Assembly: GCA_963732655.1 (NCBI GenBank)
Contig: CAVTAI010000003.1
Span: 62,001 to 126,000, forward strand
DNA length: 64,000 nt
Direction: 5' to 3'
Origin: CAVTWS01 sp963732655
Lineage (GTDB): Bacteria > Actinomycetota > Acidimicrobiia > Acidimicrobiales > SHLQ01
The notes under the pieces were generated by a model. That model was not told the DNA's origin, did not search any database, and saw nothing but the letters and a program-made list of their open reading frames with translations. The translations under genes and the position numbers were made by a program. Shown piece by piece: positions 17,417 through 26,864 of the stretch. The first letter of the stretch is position 1. Each line of letters opens with the position of its first letter.

Positions 17417-18895
17417 GTGGCCGTTGATCCCCGGATGCCCGTGCTGATCGGCGTCGGCCAGGCGCTCCAGCGGTCACCTGATCTCGACTCGCTCGTCGAG
17501 CCCGTGGCGCTGATGGCACAGGCTGGTCAGGAGGTGCTGGACGATTGCGGGGCGTCCGCGGCGGTGCGTGACGCACTCGACTGGCTGGTCGTCGTGCAAG
17601 GCGCCTGGCCCTACCGCGATCCCGGTCGCCTCGTCGCCGGCCGCCTCGGTGCTCGTGGAGCACGGACCGGCCTCACCGGCAACGGCGGGGAGTCACCGAT
17701 GACGGTGGTCAGCCAGTTGGCCGGGCAGATCGCGGCCGGCGAGTGCGAGGCGGCGATGGTCGTCGGAGGCGAGGGGATCTATAGCCGTCGCCAGCTCAAG
17801 AAGGCCGGGCGGCCGATCTCCCTCACTCTCCAGGGTGACGATGTGGCTCCTGATCGGCGGTTCGGCGGGAAGATCGACGTCGGCGACGAACATGACCGTT
17901 CGTTCGGTCTCGCCGCCCCCGTCACGACCTACCCCATGTTCGAGGTGGCGTTGCGCCACGATCTGGGGCGAGATCCCGTCGAGCATCAGGCGGCGCTCGG
18001 CCGGCTCTACGCCCGGTTCAACGAGATCGCCGTGGCCAACCCCCACGCCTGGAACCGCCACCCGATGACCGCCGAGCAGATCGCCGCGCCGACGAGCGAC
18101 AACCGGTACATCGGGTATCCGTACACGTTGGTCATGAACTCGAACTGGTTCACGGACCAGGCGGCGGCGGTGATCGTCGCCTCGGCCGGGTGGGCGATCT
18201 CTGCCGGGGTGCCACGGGACCGGATGGTGTTCCTGCACAGCGCCACCACGGCGGCCGACACCGGGTCGCTCGGTCACCGCCTGGACTTCCACGGGTCACG
18301 GTCGCTGCGAGCCGCGGGGCCGCGAGCGTTTGAGCTGGCCGGCGTCGGCCCGGCCCAGCTCGGTCACGTCGACCTGTACTCGTGCTTCCCGAGCGCCGTC
18401 GAAGTGGCGGCGCGCGAACTCGGCCTCGGCTTCGATCGCGACCTCACCGTCACCGGCGGGATGTCGTTCTACGGGGGGCCGTTGAACAACTACACCACCC
18501 ACGCCATGGCGGAGATGGTGCTGCGGCTTCGTGACCACGCCGGCGAGTTCGGCCTCGTCGTCGGCAACGGCGGGTACCTCTCCAAACACGTCGTGATGGT
18601 CATGTCCACGGACGAGCCGGAGAACGGATATCGGTACGAGAGCTGTCAAGACGACGTCGATCGGCTGCCTCGGCACACGTTCCGCGCCGATCTGGTGGGG
18701 AACGCGAGCATCGAGACCTACACGGTGATGCACGAAGCCGGACGACCGACGGAGGCCATTCTGGCCGTGCTCGATGTCGATGGTGTCCGCTCGTGGGCTC
18801 GGACGGGCGACCACGATGTGATGGCCGAGCTGATGGCGCACGATGCCTGCGAGTGGATCGGCAACGTGGACACGGCGCACCGATTCCGGATCTGA
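17417..18895 (+). CDS. Thiolase-like protein (acetyl-CoA acetyltransferase, TLP1/SCP-x type)
   Basis: A 492-residue thiolase-fold protein with an extra C-terminal domain (about residues 405-492) as in type-1 thiolase-like proteins. The usual nucleophilic cysteine position is occupied by GNGGESP, with no Cys, whereas the C-terminal GGMSFYGGPLNNYTTH retains the conserved Gly-Pro-x-Asn and His. A cysteine occurs in DLYSCFPSAVE. Thus it may not be a standard biosynthetic/degradative thiolase; related actinobacterial proteins sit in sterol and fatty-acid clusters. GTG 17417 follows AGGAGG (17403-17408). Its stop abuts the convergent DUF3052 gene. Confidence 0.8.
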   Translation: MAVDPRMPVLIGVGQALQRSPDLDSLVEPVALMAQAGQEVLDDCGASAAVRDALDWLVVVQGAWPYRDPGRLVAGRLGARGARTGLTGNGGESPMTVVSQLAGQIAAGECEAAMVVGGEGIYSRRQLKKAGRPISLTLQGDDVAPDRRFGGKIDVGDEHDRSFGLAAPVTTYPMFEVALRHDLGRDPVEHQAALGRLYARFNEIAVANPHAWNRHPMTAEQIAAPTSDNRYIGYPYTLVMNSNWFTDQAAAVIVASAGWAISAGVPRDRMVFLHSATTAADTGSLGHRLDFHGSRSLRAAGPRAFELAGVGPAQLGHVDLYSCFPSAVEVAARELGLGFDRDLTVTGGMSFYGGPLNNYTTHAMAEMVLRLRDHAGEFGLVVGNGGYLSKHVVMVMSTDEPENGYRYESCQDDVDRLPRHTFRADLVGNASIETYTVMHEAGRPTEAILAVLDVDGVRSWARTGDHDVMAELMAHDACEWIGNVDTAHRFRI

Positions 18896-19342
18896 TCAAC
18901 TCGGCCGGCGGCCTCGGCTGAGATCGGACCGCAGTTCCTTGCGGTGGACGAGCCGGAGCCCGGACCAGGTGTCGTCGATCGCGCACACCTTGTTGTCGAC
19001 GAGACCCGTGGGCAGCGCGACCTCGCGAACGACATCCTCGGTCATGTCGGTCGGGACCCTCGAGGCTCGCTTCGGCCAGGCGATCCACAGGCCCCCGGCG
19101 GGAAAGACGGCGGCGCTCAGACGCGGCAGCTCGGTTTCGAAACGACCCCGGGCATCGGTGAAGAGGACGCAGACGTCCAGACCCACGGCGTCCGCGCCGC
19201 CGGTGAGGTCGATGACGTGAACCCGCTCGGGGAGTGGATCGAGCGACGCCGGGAAGGTGTCAGCGGCCCCGACCAAACCGACCAGAGAACCGTCGGCGAT
19301 GCCCAGCTTCTTGGCCAACGGCGTGCCTGAATACCCAGCCAT
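18896..19342 (-). CDS. DUF3052 family protein
   Basis: A 148-residue cytoplasmic protein with the family's characteristic opening MAGYSGTPLAKKLGI and a central alpha/beta region (ADAVGLDVCVLFTDARG, GGLWIAWPKRAS, TEDVVREVALPTGLVDNKVCAID). DUF3052 is widespread in actinobacteria, function unknown. It lies 68 bp downstream of the citrate-synthase-like gene on the same strand and may share its transcript. Confidence 0.82.
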   Translation of the reverse strand: MAGYSGTPLAKKLGIADGSLVGLVGAADTFPASLDPLPERVHVIDLTGGADAVGLDVCVLFTDARGRFETELPRLSAAVFPAGGLWIAWPKRASRVPTDMTEDVVREVALPTGLVDNKVCAIDDTWSGLRLVHRKELRSDLSRGRRPS

Positions 19343-19410
19343 GGGGGCGAGCCTAGGTCTTCGTGTCCGGGGGTTGAGGTGGCGGGCAGGACCTGTGTCT
19401 CGGCCCGAAT

Positions 19411-20553
19411 CTACGGGACGGCCGGCGGCACCGGGACCGGGGGCGGTGGTCCGACGTAGGCGGCGCTCGGGCGAAGGATCTTGCCGTCGGCCGCCTGTTC
19501 GAGCGCGTGGGCGATCCAGCCGATGCAGCGGCCGACCGCGAACGTCGGCGTGAACAGCTCACGCGGCAGACCGGCCAGGTGCATGACCACACCGGCGTAG
19601 TACTCGACGTTGGTGGCGATGGTGGCATCCGGTCGGGCGGCGGCCAGACCGGCCAGGAGCTCGTGCTCGATGGCCGCGGCTCGATCGACGAGCGGGTCCC
19701 CGGTCTCGGCCGCGACCTGGTGGAGAAGCCGGGCCCGGGGGTCGCCGGTGCGATAGACGGCGTGGCCGAACCCCATGACCTTGGCCTGGGCGGCCAGCTG
19801 CCGATCGAGCCATCGGCGGGTGTTCGACGGCTCGCCGATCTCCTCGATCATCTCCAGGGCCCGACTCGGCGCGCCGCCGTGCAGCGGGCCGGCGAGGGCG
19901 GCAAGCCCGCCGCTCACTGCTCCCGCCAGATCCGTCCCGGTGCTGGTGATGACACGCGTGGCGAAGGTCGACGCGTTGAAGCCGTGATCCATCGTGGTGA
20001 CCACGTAGGTCTCGATGAGGCGGGTGGCGTCGGCCGTCGGGCGGACACCGTTGACCATCCACAAGAGGTTGGCGGCGTGGCCGAGGTCCGACGCGGGCGG
20101 GATCGGCTCCTCACCGCGGCCGACTCGCCAGAGCCGGGCCAAGATCACCGGGACGAGGGCGGCGAGCCGCAGTCCGCAGCGCCGCCGCTCGGATGTGGTC
20201 TGATCGAGTGACGGCACCACGCCATCAGTCGCAGCGACCGCGAGTACCGCAGCCGAGAGCCTGGTCATCAGGTCGCCGGGCAGGGCGGCGAGCGTGTCGA
20301 TGACAGCCAACGCGGCCTCGGGCAGCTCGCGGAGGGAGCGGACCTCGGCCGAGAACGTCGTATCACCTGGTTCGGGAAGGGCCCCGTCGATGAGGAGAGC
20401 CCACACGTCCTCGACGCTGCGGAGGCGGGCCAGTTCGGTCGCGTCATACTGGCGGTAGTGGTAGAAGCCCTCATCGCCGCGCACATCACCGACCGATGTC
20501 TCGGCGACGACCAGCCCCTTGAGGCCTCGGGGGGCGATGAGATCGGCGGTCAT
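19411..20553 (-). CDS. Citrate synthase family protein (CitA/methylcitrate-synthase-like)
   Basis: A 380-residue citrate synthase fold enzyme that condenses acetyl- or propionyl-CoA with oxaloacetate. Substrate-site histidines: H190 (MDHGFNAS), H225 (GPLHGGAP) and H264 (GFGHAVYRTGDPR). At the position of the usual catalytic aspartate (NVDFY in most synthases) the sequence reads NVEYYAG, giving E317. This change might tune or alter the reaction and separates it from the gene product next door, which keeps Asp. Divergent from a second, HTH-bearing citrate synthase across a shared palindromic promoter. Confidence 0.85.
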   Translation of the reverse strand: MTADLIAPRGLKGLVVAETSVGDVRGDEGFYHYRQYDATELARLRSVEDVWALLIDGALPEPGDTTFSAEVRSLRELPEAALAVIDTLAALPGDLMTRLSAAVLAVAATDGVVPSLDQTTSERRRCGLRLAALVPVILARLWRVGRGEEPIPPASDLGHAANLLWMVNGVRPTADATRLIETYVVTTMDHGFNASTFATRVITSTGTDLAGAVSGGLAALAGPLHGGAPSRALEMIEEIGEPSNTRRWLDRQLAAQAKVMGFGHAVYRTGDPRARLLHQVAAETGDPLVDRAAAIEHELLAGLAAARPDATIATNVEYYAGVVMHLAGLPRELFTPTFAVGRCIGWIAHALEQAADGKILRPSAAYVGPPPPVPVPPAVP

Positions 20554-20619
20554 GGGTGTCGGGCCTCCTGAGGAAGGGTCTGCCTACAGCTGTACGCAGT
20601 TTGGTGGGTGCCGACTATG

Positions 20620-20656
20620 TTGACAATCTTGATCACATCAACGTTGATGAGATCAA
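20620..20656. promoter_or_regulatory. 28-bp palindromic operator in the divergent citrate synthase promoter
   Basis: Half-sites TTGATCACATCAAC (20629-20642) and GTTGATGAGATCAA (20643-20656) are reverse complements except for one position; the inner 14 bp are perfect. The site overlaps promoter-like elements for both genes: TTGACA (20620-20625) for the plus gene, and on the minus strand TTGATG with CATAGT at 16-bp spacing. It ends 13 bp before the ATG of the HTH-citrate synthase, whose own MerR-like domain is a candidate ligand. Confidence 0.6.
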
Positions 20657-20669
20657 TGTGGAGGCACCG

Positions 20670-21890
20670 ATGACGGAAACCCGAGTGGAGGTGGACGTGC
20701 TCACCGCGGACGAGGCCGCGGCCCGGCTCGGTGTGAAGGTCGAGACGCTGTACGCCTACGTGAGTCGCGGCCTCGTCCATCGTGTCGTCGCCGAGGATGG
20801 GAGGACCAGTCTCTTCGACCGGCGCGAGGTCGAGTCCGTTCGCTCGCGGAGCGGCCGCCGACCTGCGGGAGGGGTCAGTGCCGTCGTGACCTCGGCCGTC
20901 ACGCGTGTCGCAGACGACGGTCTCTGGTACCGGGGGCGACCCGTGGTGGAGCTCGTCACCTCGGGCGTGAGGTTCGAGCAGGTCGCCGAGATCCTGTGGG
21001 GGAGTGGCGGCCAGGAGGGCGGTACCTGGCGAGTCTCAGACGATTGGCTCGCCGCGGTTCGATCCGTGCAGGACGCGTTGCCGGTTGAATCACCGACGAT
21101 CGATCGGTTGCGGGTGATCGTCGCCACCCTGTCCGCCACCGACGAGCTGCGAGCCGACCTCAGCGCCGGCGCAGTGCGCAACGTGGGCCGCGCCCTGCTG
21201 TCCGCGATGGTCGACGGATTGCCCGGCACCCGCTCACGCGGCCCCCAGCTCGCCGATCGCCTCTGGCCCCGGCTGTCTCGTCAACGGAGCCGACCCGCCC
21301 CGCGAGACGCGCTGAACGCCGCGATGGTCCTGGTCGCCGACCACGATCTCGCGTCGTCGACCTACGCGGCCCGGGTCGCCGCCTCGACCCGGGCGGACCC
21401 GTATGCCGTCGTCCAGGCGGGCCTTGGTGCGCTGGGCGGACCGCTGCACGGTGCCGCCAGTCGTGAGTGCCACGAGTTGATCAGTCGGGCCGAACATCTG
21501 GGTTCCGGCGCGGCCGCTCTGGGGGAGATCCTGGCCCGGGGCCGGCGGGTCCCGGGCTTCGGGCACAAGGTGTACTCCGGCGGCGATCCGCGCTACGAGG
21601 CCCTCGTCGACCGGTGCCGGGTGGCGTACCCGGACGACCATCGATGGGGGCTCATCGGCGAGATCGAGAGCATCGGTTCCGAGCGCTCCGGTGGACGTCT
21701 CCCCAACATCGATCTCGCCTTCGGCTTCCTCACGGTGCTCGGCGGGATGGCGCCTTCCTCGGGGGAGGCGATCTTCGCCATCGCCCGCACGGCCGGATGG
21801 TTGGCGCACGCGCTCGAAGAGTACGAGGAGCCGGCGCTCCGGTTCCGTCCTCAATCGCGCTACACCGGTGCGCGCCCTGATCGATCCTGA
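20670..21890 (+). CDS. Citrate synthase family protein with N-terminal helix-turn-helix
   Basis: A 406-residue protein. Residues 9-60 form an excisionase/MerR-type winged helix (LTADEAAARLGVKVETLYAYVSRG and SLFDRREVESV). The rest is a citrate synthase fold with GPLHGAASREC and GFGHKVYSGGDPR carrying active-site histidines, and NIDLAFG keeping Asp at the catalytic position. The fusion hints at an enzyme that also binds DNA or a derived sensor. ATG 20670 is selected because GGAGG (20660-20664) precedes it and the HTH then begins at residue 9. Confidence 0.85.
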   Translation: MTETRVEVDVLTADEAAARLGVKVETLYAYVSRGLVHRVVAEDGRTSLFDRREVESVRSRSGRRPAGGVSAVVTSAVTRVADDGLWYRGRPVVELVTSGVRFEQVAEILWGSGGQEGGTWRVSDDWLAAVRSVQDALPVESPTIDRLRVIVATLSATDELRADLSAGAVRNVGRALLSAMVDGLPGTRSRGPQLADRLWPRLSRQRSRPAPRDALNAAMVLVADHDLASSTYAARVAASTRADPYAVVQAGLGALGGPLHGAASRECHELISRAEHLGSGAAALGEILARGRRVPGFGHKVYSGGDPRYEALVDRCRVAYPDDHRWGLIGEIESIGSERSGGRLPNIDLAFGFLTVLGGMAPSSGEAIFAIARTAGWLAHALEEYEEPALRFRPQSRYTGARPDRS

Positions 21891-21955
21891 AGCGGCTGCG
21901 CCGCGTGAGAGCACCCGAATCGCCGGGTGCCGTTGCCCCGGCCAGACTGACAGCC

Positions 21956-22918
21956 GTGCAGTACGACACCCGCCTCCGTCCCACCCAGCCCGCAACCCCG
22001 TTGGCCGACGCCTTCGAGATCCACCGCGCCGTGGTTCGCGACGACATGACCCTGGCCTACGTGCGGGAAGGCATCGGCGGGTACCCGCTGCTCCTCATCC
22101 ACGGGTACCCGGAGACCAAACGGATCTGGTGGCGCAACATCGAGCCCCTCGTCGCCGCCGGGTACGAGGTGGTCGTCCCCGATCTCCGTGGCTACGGCGA
22201 CTCCGATCTGGCGTCGAACGACGTCTACGATCTGGCGTCCTACAGCCGTGACCTCCATGCGCTGATGTTCGACGTGCTGGGTCACGAAAGGTTCGGCGTG
22301 GTCGCCGGCGATGTCGGGGGCGCGGTGAGCGTCGACTTGGTCCACCGATTCCCCGGTGTGGTCGACAAGCTCGTCTTCTTCAACACCGTGCCGCCGATGT
22401 TGATCGACGAGTTCATCGCCGCGGGCATCGACCTGGGAGCGATGCGGTCAATCGGCGATGGACCGACAGCTGACTACCGGTACCTCCAGGGCGCAACACC
22501 CGACGTGCTCGCCGCCGAGCTCGACTCGCCCGAGCGGCGTCGGCGCTACATCGCCGGTATGTACGGGCCTCGCCTGTGGGCCTCACCCGGCTCGTTCACC
22601 AGAGCCGACATCGACTTCATGACCGAGCCGTTCGCCGACATCGAACGATTGAAGGCGGGTTGGGCGGTGTACCAGGGCGCCTACGGGCGTCCCCAAAGCG
22701 AGCCGGCCCTCATGTCCCAACCGGTCGAGACCCCGACCCTGATCCTGTACGGGCCCGACGACCAGGTGGTCGGGCCCGATTTCGTGCCGTGCTGTGAGGT
22801 CGCCTTCCGCAACCGCGTCGGCCCCGTCGTGATCCCGGGCGCCGGCCACTTCCTGCAGTGGGAGCGGGCCGACATCGTCAACCCGCTGGTCGCCACTTTC
22901 TTCGCCGATGTGAGGTAG
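21956..22918 (+). CDS. Alpha/beta hydrolase (epoxide hydrolase/haloacetate dehalogenase-like)
   Basis: A hydrolase of about 320 residues. The oxyanion motif is LLIHGYPETKRIWW, the nucleophile elbow is VVAGDVGGAVS with Asp as nucleophile, and the catalytic His is in IPGAGHFLQWE. Asp nucleophile plus HGxP matches epoxide hydrolases and haloalkanoate dehalogenases rather than esterases. GTG 21956 is proposed because CAGACT seven bases upstream could serve as the -10 of a leaderless transcript; the frame is also open back to ATG/GTG-type starts at 21905. Substrate unknown. Confidence 0.8.
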   Translation: MQYDTRLRPTQPATPLADAFEIHRAVVRDDMTLAYVREGIGGYPLLLIHGYPETKRIWWRNIEPLVAAGYEVVVPDLRGYGDSDLASNDVYDLASYSRDLHALMFDVLGHERFGVVAGDVGGAVSVDLVHRFPGVVDKLVFFNTVPPMLIDEFIAAGIDLGAMRSIGDGPTADYRYLQGATPDVLAAELDSPERRRRYIAGMYGPRLWASPGSFTRADIDFMTEPFADIERLKAGWAVYQGAYGRPQSEPALMSQPVETPTLILYGPDDQVVGPDFVPCCEVAFRNRVGPVVIPGAGHFLQWERADIVNPLVATFFADVR

Positions 22919-22981
22919 CCGCTCGGACCTTGGCGGGCTGCTGGTACGTCGGACCAAGACCTGACGCCCCGGCGGGCGGAC

Positions 22982-24820
22982 TCAGGCGTCGGCGTTCTTG
23001 CGGGCTTTGATGGCTCGTGCCCGTTTCGTCTGATCGAGCGCGACCTTTCGCAGGCGAACCTGGCTCGGGGTGACCTCGACGCACTCGTCCTCGGCGATGA
23101 ACTCGAGCGCGTGTTCGAGCGAGAGGATCTTCGGCGGGGTGAGCCGCACGGTGGCCTCGGCGGTGGAGGAGCGGACGTTGGTCAGCTTCTTCTCCCGGCA
23201 GATGTTGACGTCCATGTCCTCAGAGCGCGAGTTCTCGCCGATGATCATGCCCTCGTACACGGCGGCGCCGGGCGGCAGGAACAGGGCGCAGCGCTCCTGC
23301 AGGGCCAAGATGGCGTACCCGGTCGTGACGCCGGTGCGGTCGGCCACGATGCTGCCGGTCTGGCGGGTGCGGATCTCGCCGAACCACGGCTCCCAGCCGT
23401 CGAACACGTGGTGCAGCACGCCGGTGCCGCGGGTCTCGGTCAGGAACTCGGTCCGGAACCCGATCAGCCCGCGAGCGGGGAGCACGTAGTCGAGCCGCAC
23501 CCAGCCGGTGCCGTGGTTCACCATGTTCTCCATGCGCGCCTTGCGGGTCGCCAGGAGTTGGGTGACGGTGCCGAGGTGCTCCTCGGGGACATCGATGGTG
23601 GCCCGTTCGACGGGCTCGTGCGTGCGGCCGTCGATCTCGCGGGTGAGCACGGTGGGTTTGCCGACCGTGAGCTCGAAGCCTTCCCGGCGCATGATCTCGA
23701 CCAGGACCGCGAGCTGGAGCTCGCCGCGTCCCTGCACCTCCCAGGTGTCGGGCCGCTCGGTGGGGAACACCCGGATCGACACGTTGCCGATCAGCTCGGC
23801 GTCGAGGCGTGACTTGATGACGCGTGCCGTCATCTTGTTGCCGTCCTGGCCGGCCAGGGGTGCGGTGTTGACGCCGATCGTCATCGACAGGCTGGGTTCG
23901 TCGACGCGGATCACCGGAAGGGGGCGGGGATCATCGAGGTCGGCCAGCGTCTCGCCGATGGTGATCTCGGGGATGCCGGCGATCGCGATCAGGTCACCCG
24001 GTCCGGCGCTGTCGGCCGGGACCCGGTCGAGGTTCTGGGTGAGGTACAGCTCGCCGATCTTGGCCCGCTCAACGGTGCCATCGACCCGGCACCAGGCCAC
24101 GGTCTGGCCCTTGCGGATCTGGCCCTGGTGCACGCGGCACAAGGCGAGCCGGCCGAGGTAGGGCGAGGCGTCGAGGTTGGTGACCTGGGCCTGGAAGGGG
24201 TGGTCGGCGTCGTACCGGGGGGCGGGGACGTGATCGCGGATCGTCTCGAACAGCTGGGTGAGGTCCTCACCCGGTTCGTCGAGCTTCAACGAGGCGGTGC
24301 CGGCCCGGGCGTTCGTGTACAGCACGGGGAAGACGAGTTGATGCTCGTCGGCGTCGAGGTCGAGGAAGAGCTCCTCGACATCGCTCACCACTTCTTCCAC
24401 CCGGGCATCCGGCCGGTCGATCTTGTTGATGACGAGCACGACGGGGAGGTCCGCAGCGAGGGCCTTGCGCAGAACGAACCGGGTCTGGGGCAGCGGGCCC
24501 TCGGACGCATCGACGAGCAGCACCACGCCGTCGACCATCGTCAACGCACGCTCGACCTCGCCGCCGAAGTCGGAGTGCCCCGGCGTGTCGACGATGTTGA
24601 CGGTCAAGCCGCGCCACTGCACGGCCGTGTTCTTGGCCAGGATCGTGATGCCCTTTTCGCGCTCGAGGTCCATGGAATCCATGACTCGCTCGTTCACGTC
24701 GGCATTGGCGCGGAACGCGCCGGATTGCCAGAGCATGGCGTCGACCAGCGTGGTCTTACCGTGGTCGACGTGGGCGATGATCGCCACATTGCGCAGGTCG
24801 TGGCGATCTTGGAGGTTCAC
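22982..24820 (-). CDS. typA: Translational GTPase TypA/BipA
   Basis: A 612-residue ribosome-binding GTPase. G1 P-loop AHVDHGKTT (16-24), G3 DTPGHSDFGGEV and G4 NKIDRPDAR are intact, followed by EF-Tu-like domain II, EF-G-like domains III and V, and the C-terminal BipA-specific domain (QERCALFLPPGAAVYEGMIIGENSR). TypA assists 50S assembly and stress adaptation. GTG start at 24820. Last of the minus-strand run meaB-rarD-typA. Confidence 0.96.
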   Translation of the reverse strand: MNLQDRHDLRNVAIIAHVDHGKTTLVDAMLWQSGAFRANADVNERVMDSMDLEREKGITILAKNTAVQWRGLTVNIVDTPGHSDFGGEVERALTMVDGVVLLVDASEGPLPQTRFVLRKALAADLPVVLVINKIDRPDARVEEVVSDVEELFLDLDADEHQLVFPVLYTNARAGTASLKLDEPGEDLTQLFETIRDHVPAPRYDADHPFQAQVTNLDASPYLGRLALCRVHQGQIRKGQTVAWCRVDGTVERAKIGELYLTQNLDRVPADSAGPGDLIAIAGIPEITIGETLADLDDPRPLPVIRVDEPSLSMTIGVNTAPLAGQDGNKMTARVIKSRLDAELIGNVSIRVFPTERPDTWEVQGRGELQLAVLVEIMRREGFELTVGKPTVLTREIDGRTHEPVERATIDVPEEHLGTVTQLLATRKARMENMVNHGTGWVRLDYVLPARGLIGFRTEFLTETRGTGVLHHVFDGWEPWFGEIRTRQTGSIVADRTGVTTGYAILALQERCALFLPPGAAVYEGMIIGENSRSEDMDVNICREKKLTNVRSSTAEATVRLTPPKILSLEHALEFIAEDECVEVTPSQVRLRKVALDQTKRARAIKARKNADA

Positions 24821-24887
24821 GAGGGTAGTACGCTATCGGCGCCGTGACCTCGGGGGACGAAGGTGTGACGCCCGCGCCAACCTGGTG

Positions 24888-25811
24888 TCAGCGGGCGGCG
24901 GTCGCCACGTCGCGGGAATTGGCCGTCCAGGCGGCGTGGGCGGCGCGAAGAGCGTCCGTGGTGAGCAGCCCCAGGGCGACCCACACGATCGCGAAACCGG
25001 CCAGCCGAGCCGGCGGGATGTCCTCGTGGTTGACGAGGGTTCCGACGAGGAACTGTCCGACCGGGGTGAGGTACTGGAGCAGCCCGACCAGGCTGAGGGG
25101 GATGCGTCGAGCGGCGGCGGCGAACAACAGGAGCGGAACCGCCGTCACCACCCCAGCGGACATGAGCAGGGCGGCGTGGTCCACCCCGTGGTCGGCGAAG
25201 GTGAGGCGACCGGTGGCGCCCAGCCCGGCCAGGGCAACGAGGGCCAACGGGAGCATCAGGGCGGTCTCCATCCACAGCGAGGTCGCCGCTTCGAGCCCCG
25301 GTCCGACCGACTTCTTGATGTAGCCGTAGCCGGCGAAACTACTGGCCAGGACCAGGGCGATCCACGGCACCTTGCCGTACCCGACGGCGAGCACCCCGAC
25401 CGCTACGACGCCGGCCGCCACGGCCACCCACTGGAGGCGCCGGAGGTGTTCGTTGAGCACCACGACGCCGAGGAGCACCGTCACGATGGGGTTGACGAAG
25501 TACCCGAGCGCGGCGTCGACCACATGGTCGTTGTTGACGGCCCAGATGTAGACGAGCCAGTTGACGGCGATCAGGAAGGCCGCCACGGCGAGGCGAGCGG
25601 TGAGGCGTCGATCGTGACGGACTCGGTGGACGGCGTCCCAGCCGTGCGTGGCGGTGATGATGATCGACACGACGAGGAACGACCAGATCACCCGGTGGAG
25701 CAGCACCTCGACTGGGCTCGCCGGCCGCAGGTACGGGAAGTAGAGGGGGAAGAGGCCCCAGATGGCGTAGGCGGCGGCACCGGCGATGATGCCGACTCGA
25801 CGGTCGGGCAC
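24888..25811 (-). CDS. rarD: EamA family transporter, RarD type
   Basis: A 307-residue, ten-helix drug/metabolite transporter of the RarD subfamily: N-terminal GIIAGAAAYAIWGLFPLYF, then LLHRVIWSF, NWLVYIWAVNNDHVVDAALGYFVNPIVTVLLGVV, and the second repeat ending LLQYLTPVGQFLVG. The exported or imported compound is unknown. GTG start at 25811, 27 bp after meaB on the same strand, so probably in one operon. Confidence 0.87.
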   Translation of the reverse strand: MPDRRVGIIAGAAAYAIWGLFPLYFPYLRPASPVEVLLHRVIWSFLVVSIIITATHGWDAVHRVRHDRRLTARLAVAAFLIAVNWLVYIWAVNNDHVVDAALGYFVNPIVTVLLGVVVLNEHLRRLQWVAVAAGVVAVGVLAVGYGKVPWIALVLASSFAGYGYIKKSVGPGLEAATSLWMETALMLPLALVALAGLGATGRLTFADHGVDHAALLMSAGVVTAVPLLLFAAAARRIPLSLVGLLQYLTPVGQFLVGTLVNHEDIPPARLAGFAIVWVALGLLTTDALRAAHAAWTANSRDVATAAR

Positions 25812-25838
25812 GACGGTCAGACTACGAGAGCGGCTGGG

Positions 25839-26846
25839 TCAACCGTTGTACGCGGCGAAGAGCTCGTCGACCGCGCGGGGGACCGTCGTCGAGCCCCGGG
25901 CGACGCGGCTTTCGATGTCCGCCACGAGCGCTCTGACCGCCGGATGCCGGCGCAGCGATTCACGGAGGCGATCGTCGATCATCGCCCACATCCACGCCAC
26001 TTGCTGACGCTCCCGCTTCGTTGCCAACCCGCCGTCGGTCACCAGGACCGCGCGGTGCTGCCCGATCTGCTCCCAGACGACGTCGATCCCGGAGCCATCG
26101 AGGGAGCTGGCGATGAGGACCGGCGGCAGCCAGCGAGGATCGGCGGGGGTGAGCAGGCGCATGGCCGCCGAGAGGTCACGGGCCGCCGCCCGGGCTCGAG
26201 GAAGGTTGTCGCCGTCGGCCTTGTTGACCACCAGCACGTCGGCCAACTCGAGCACGCCCTTCTTGATGCCCTGGAGCTCGTCTCCGGCACCGGGAAGCAT
26301 CAGCACGACGAAGCAGTCGACCATCGCCGCCACCACTGTCTCGGATTGGCCGACGCCGACCGTTTCGACGATCACGACATCGTGTCCCGCCGCCTCGAGG
26401 ACGACCATGGTCTCCCGGGTGGTGCGGGTCACCCCGCCGAGGGTGCCGCTCGACGGCGACGGACGGATGAAGGCCCGCTCGTCCATGCTGAGCCGACCCA
26501 TGCGCGTCTTGTCGCCCAGGATGCTGCCGCCATGGCGGCCGCTCGACGGATCGACGGCCACCACGGCGACCCGATGGCCGAGCTCGGTCAGGTGCGTGCC
26601 GAAGGCGTCGATGAACGTGCTCTTGCCGACGCCGGGGACGCCCGTGATGCCGAGGCGCTGGGCGCCGCCCGCGTGGGGCAGGAGACGGGTGAGCAGCTCT
26701 TGCGCCAGCTCCCGGTGATCGGCGTTGGTGCTCTCGACCAGGGTGACCGCTCGCCCGATCCAGGACCGATCCCCGGCCCGTACACCCGCCACGCAGGCCT
26801 CGAGCTCGAAGGGCGGGGCAGGCACGTCCGAAAGGTTAGTTCCCAC
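25839..26846 (-). CDS. meaB: Methylmalonyl-CoA mutase-associated GTPase MeaB (ArgK/MMAA)
   Basis: A 335-residue G3E GTPase that guards and reloads the B12-dependent methylmalonyl-CoA mutase. P-loop GVPGVGKST, switch region AVDPSSGRHGGSILGDKTRM, Walker B ETVGVGQSE and NKADGDN base motif are intact. Two starts are credible: GTG 26846 with GGAGGGGG close upstream, or GTG 26825, preceded by TAACCT seven bases upstream as a leaderless promoter. The mutase itself is not in the window. Confidence 0.92.
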   Translation of the reverse strand: MGTNLSDVPAPPFELEACVAGVRAGDRSWIGRAVTLVESTNADHRELAQELLTRLLPHAGGAQRLGITGVPGVGKSTFIDAFGTHLTELGHRVAVVAVDPSSGRHGGSILGDKTRMGRLSMDERAFIRPSPSSGTLGGVTRTTRETMVVLEAAGHDVVIVETVGVGQSETVVAAMVDCFVVLMLPGAGDELQGIKKGVLELADVLVVNKADGDNLPRARAAARDLSAAMRLLTPADPRWLPPVLIASSLDGSGIDVVWEQIGQHRAVLVTDGGLATKRERQQVAWMWAMIDDRLRESLRRHPAVRALVADIESRVARGSTTVPRAVDELFAAYNG

Positions 26847-26864
26847 CCACCCCCTCCGACGTGG

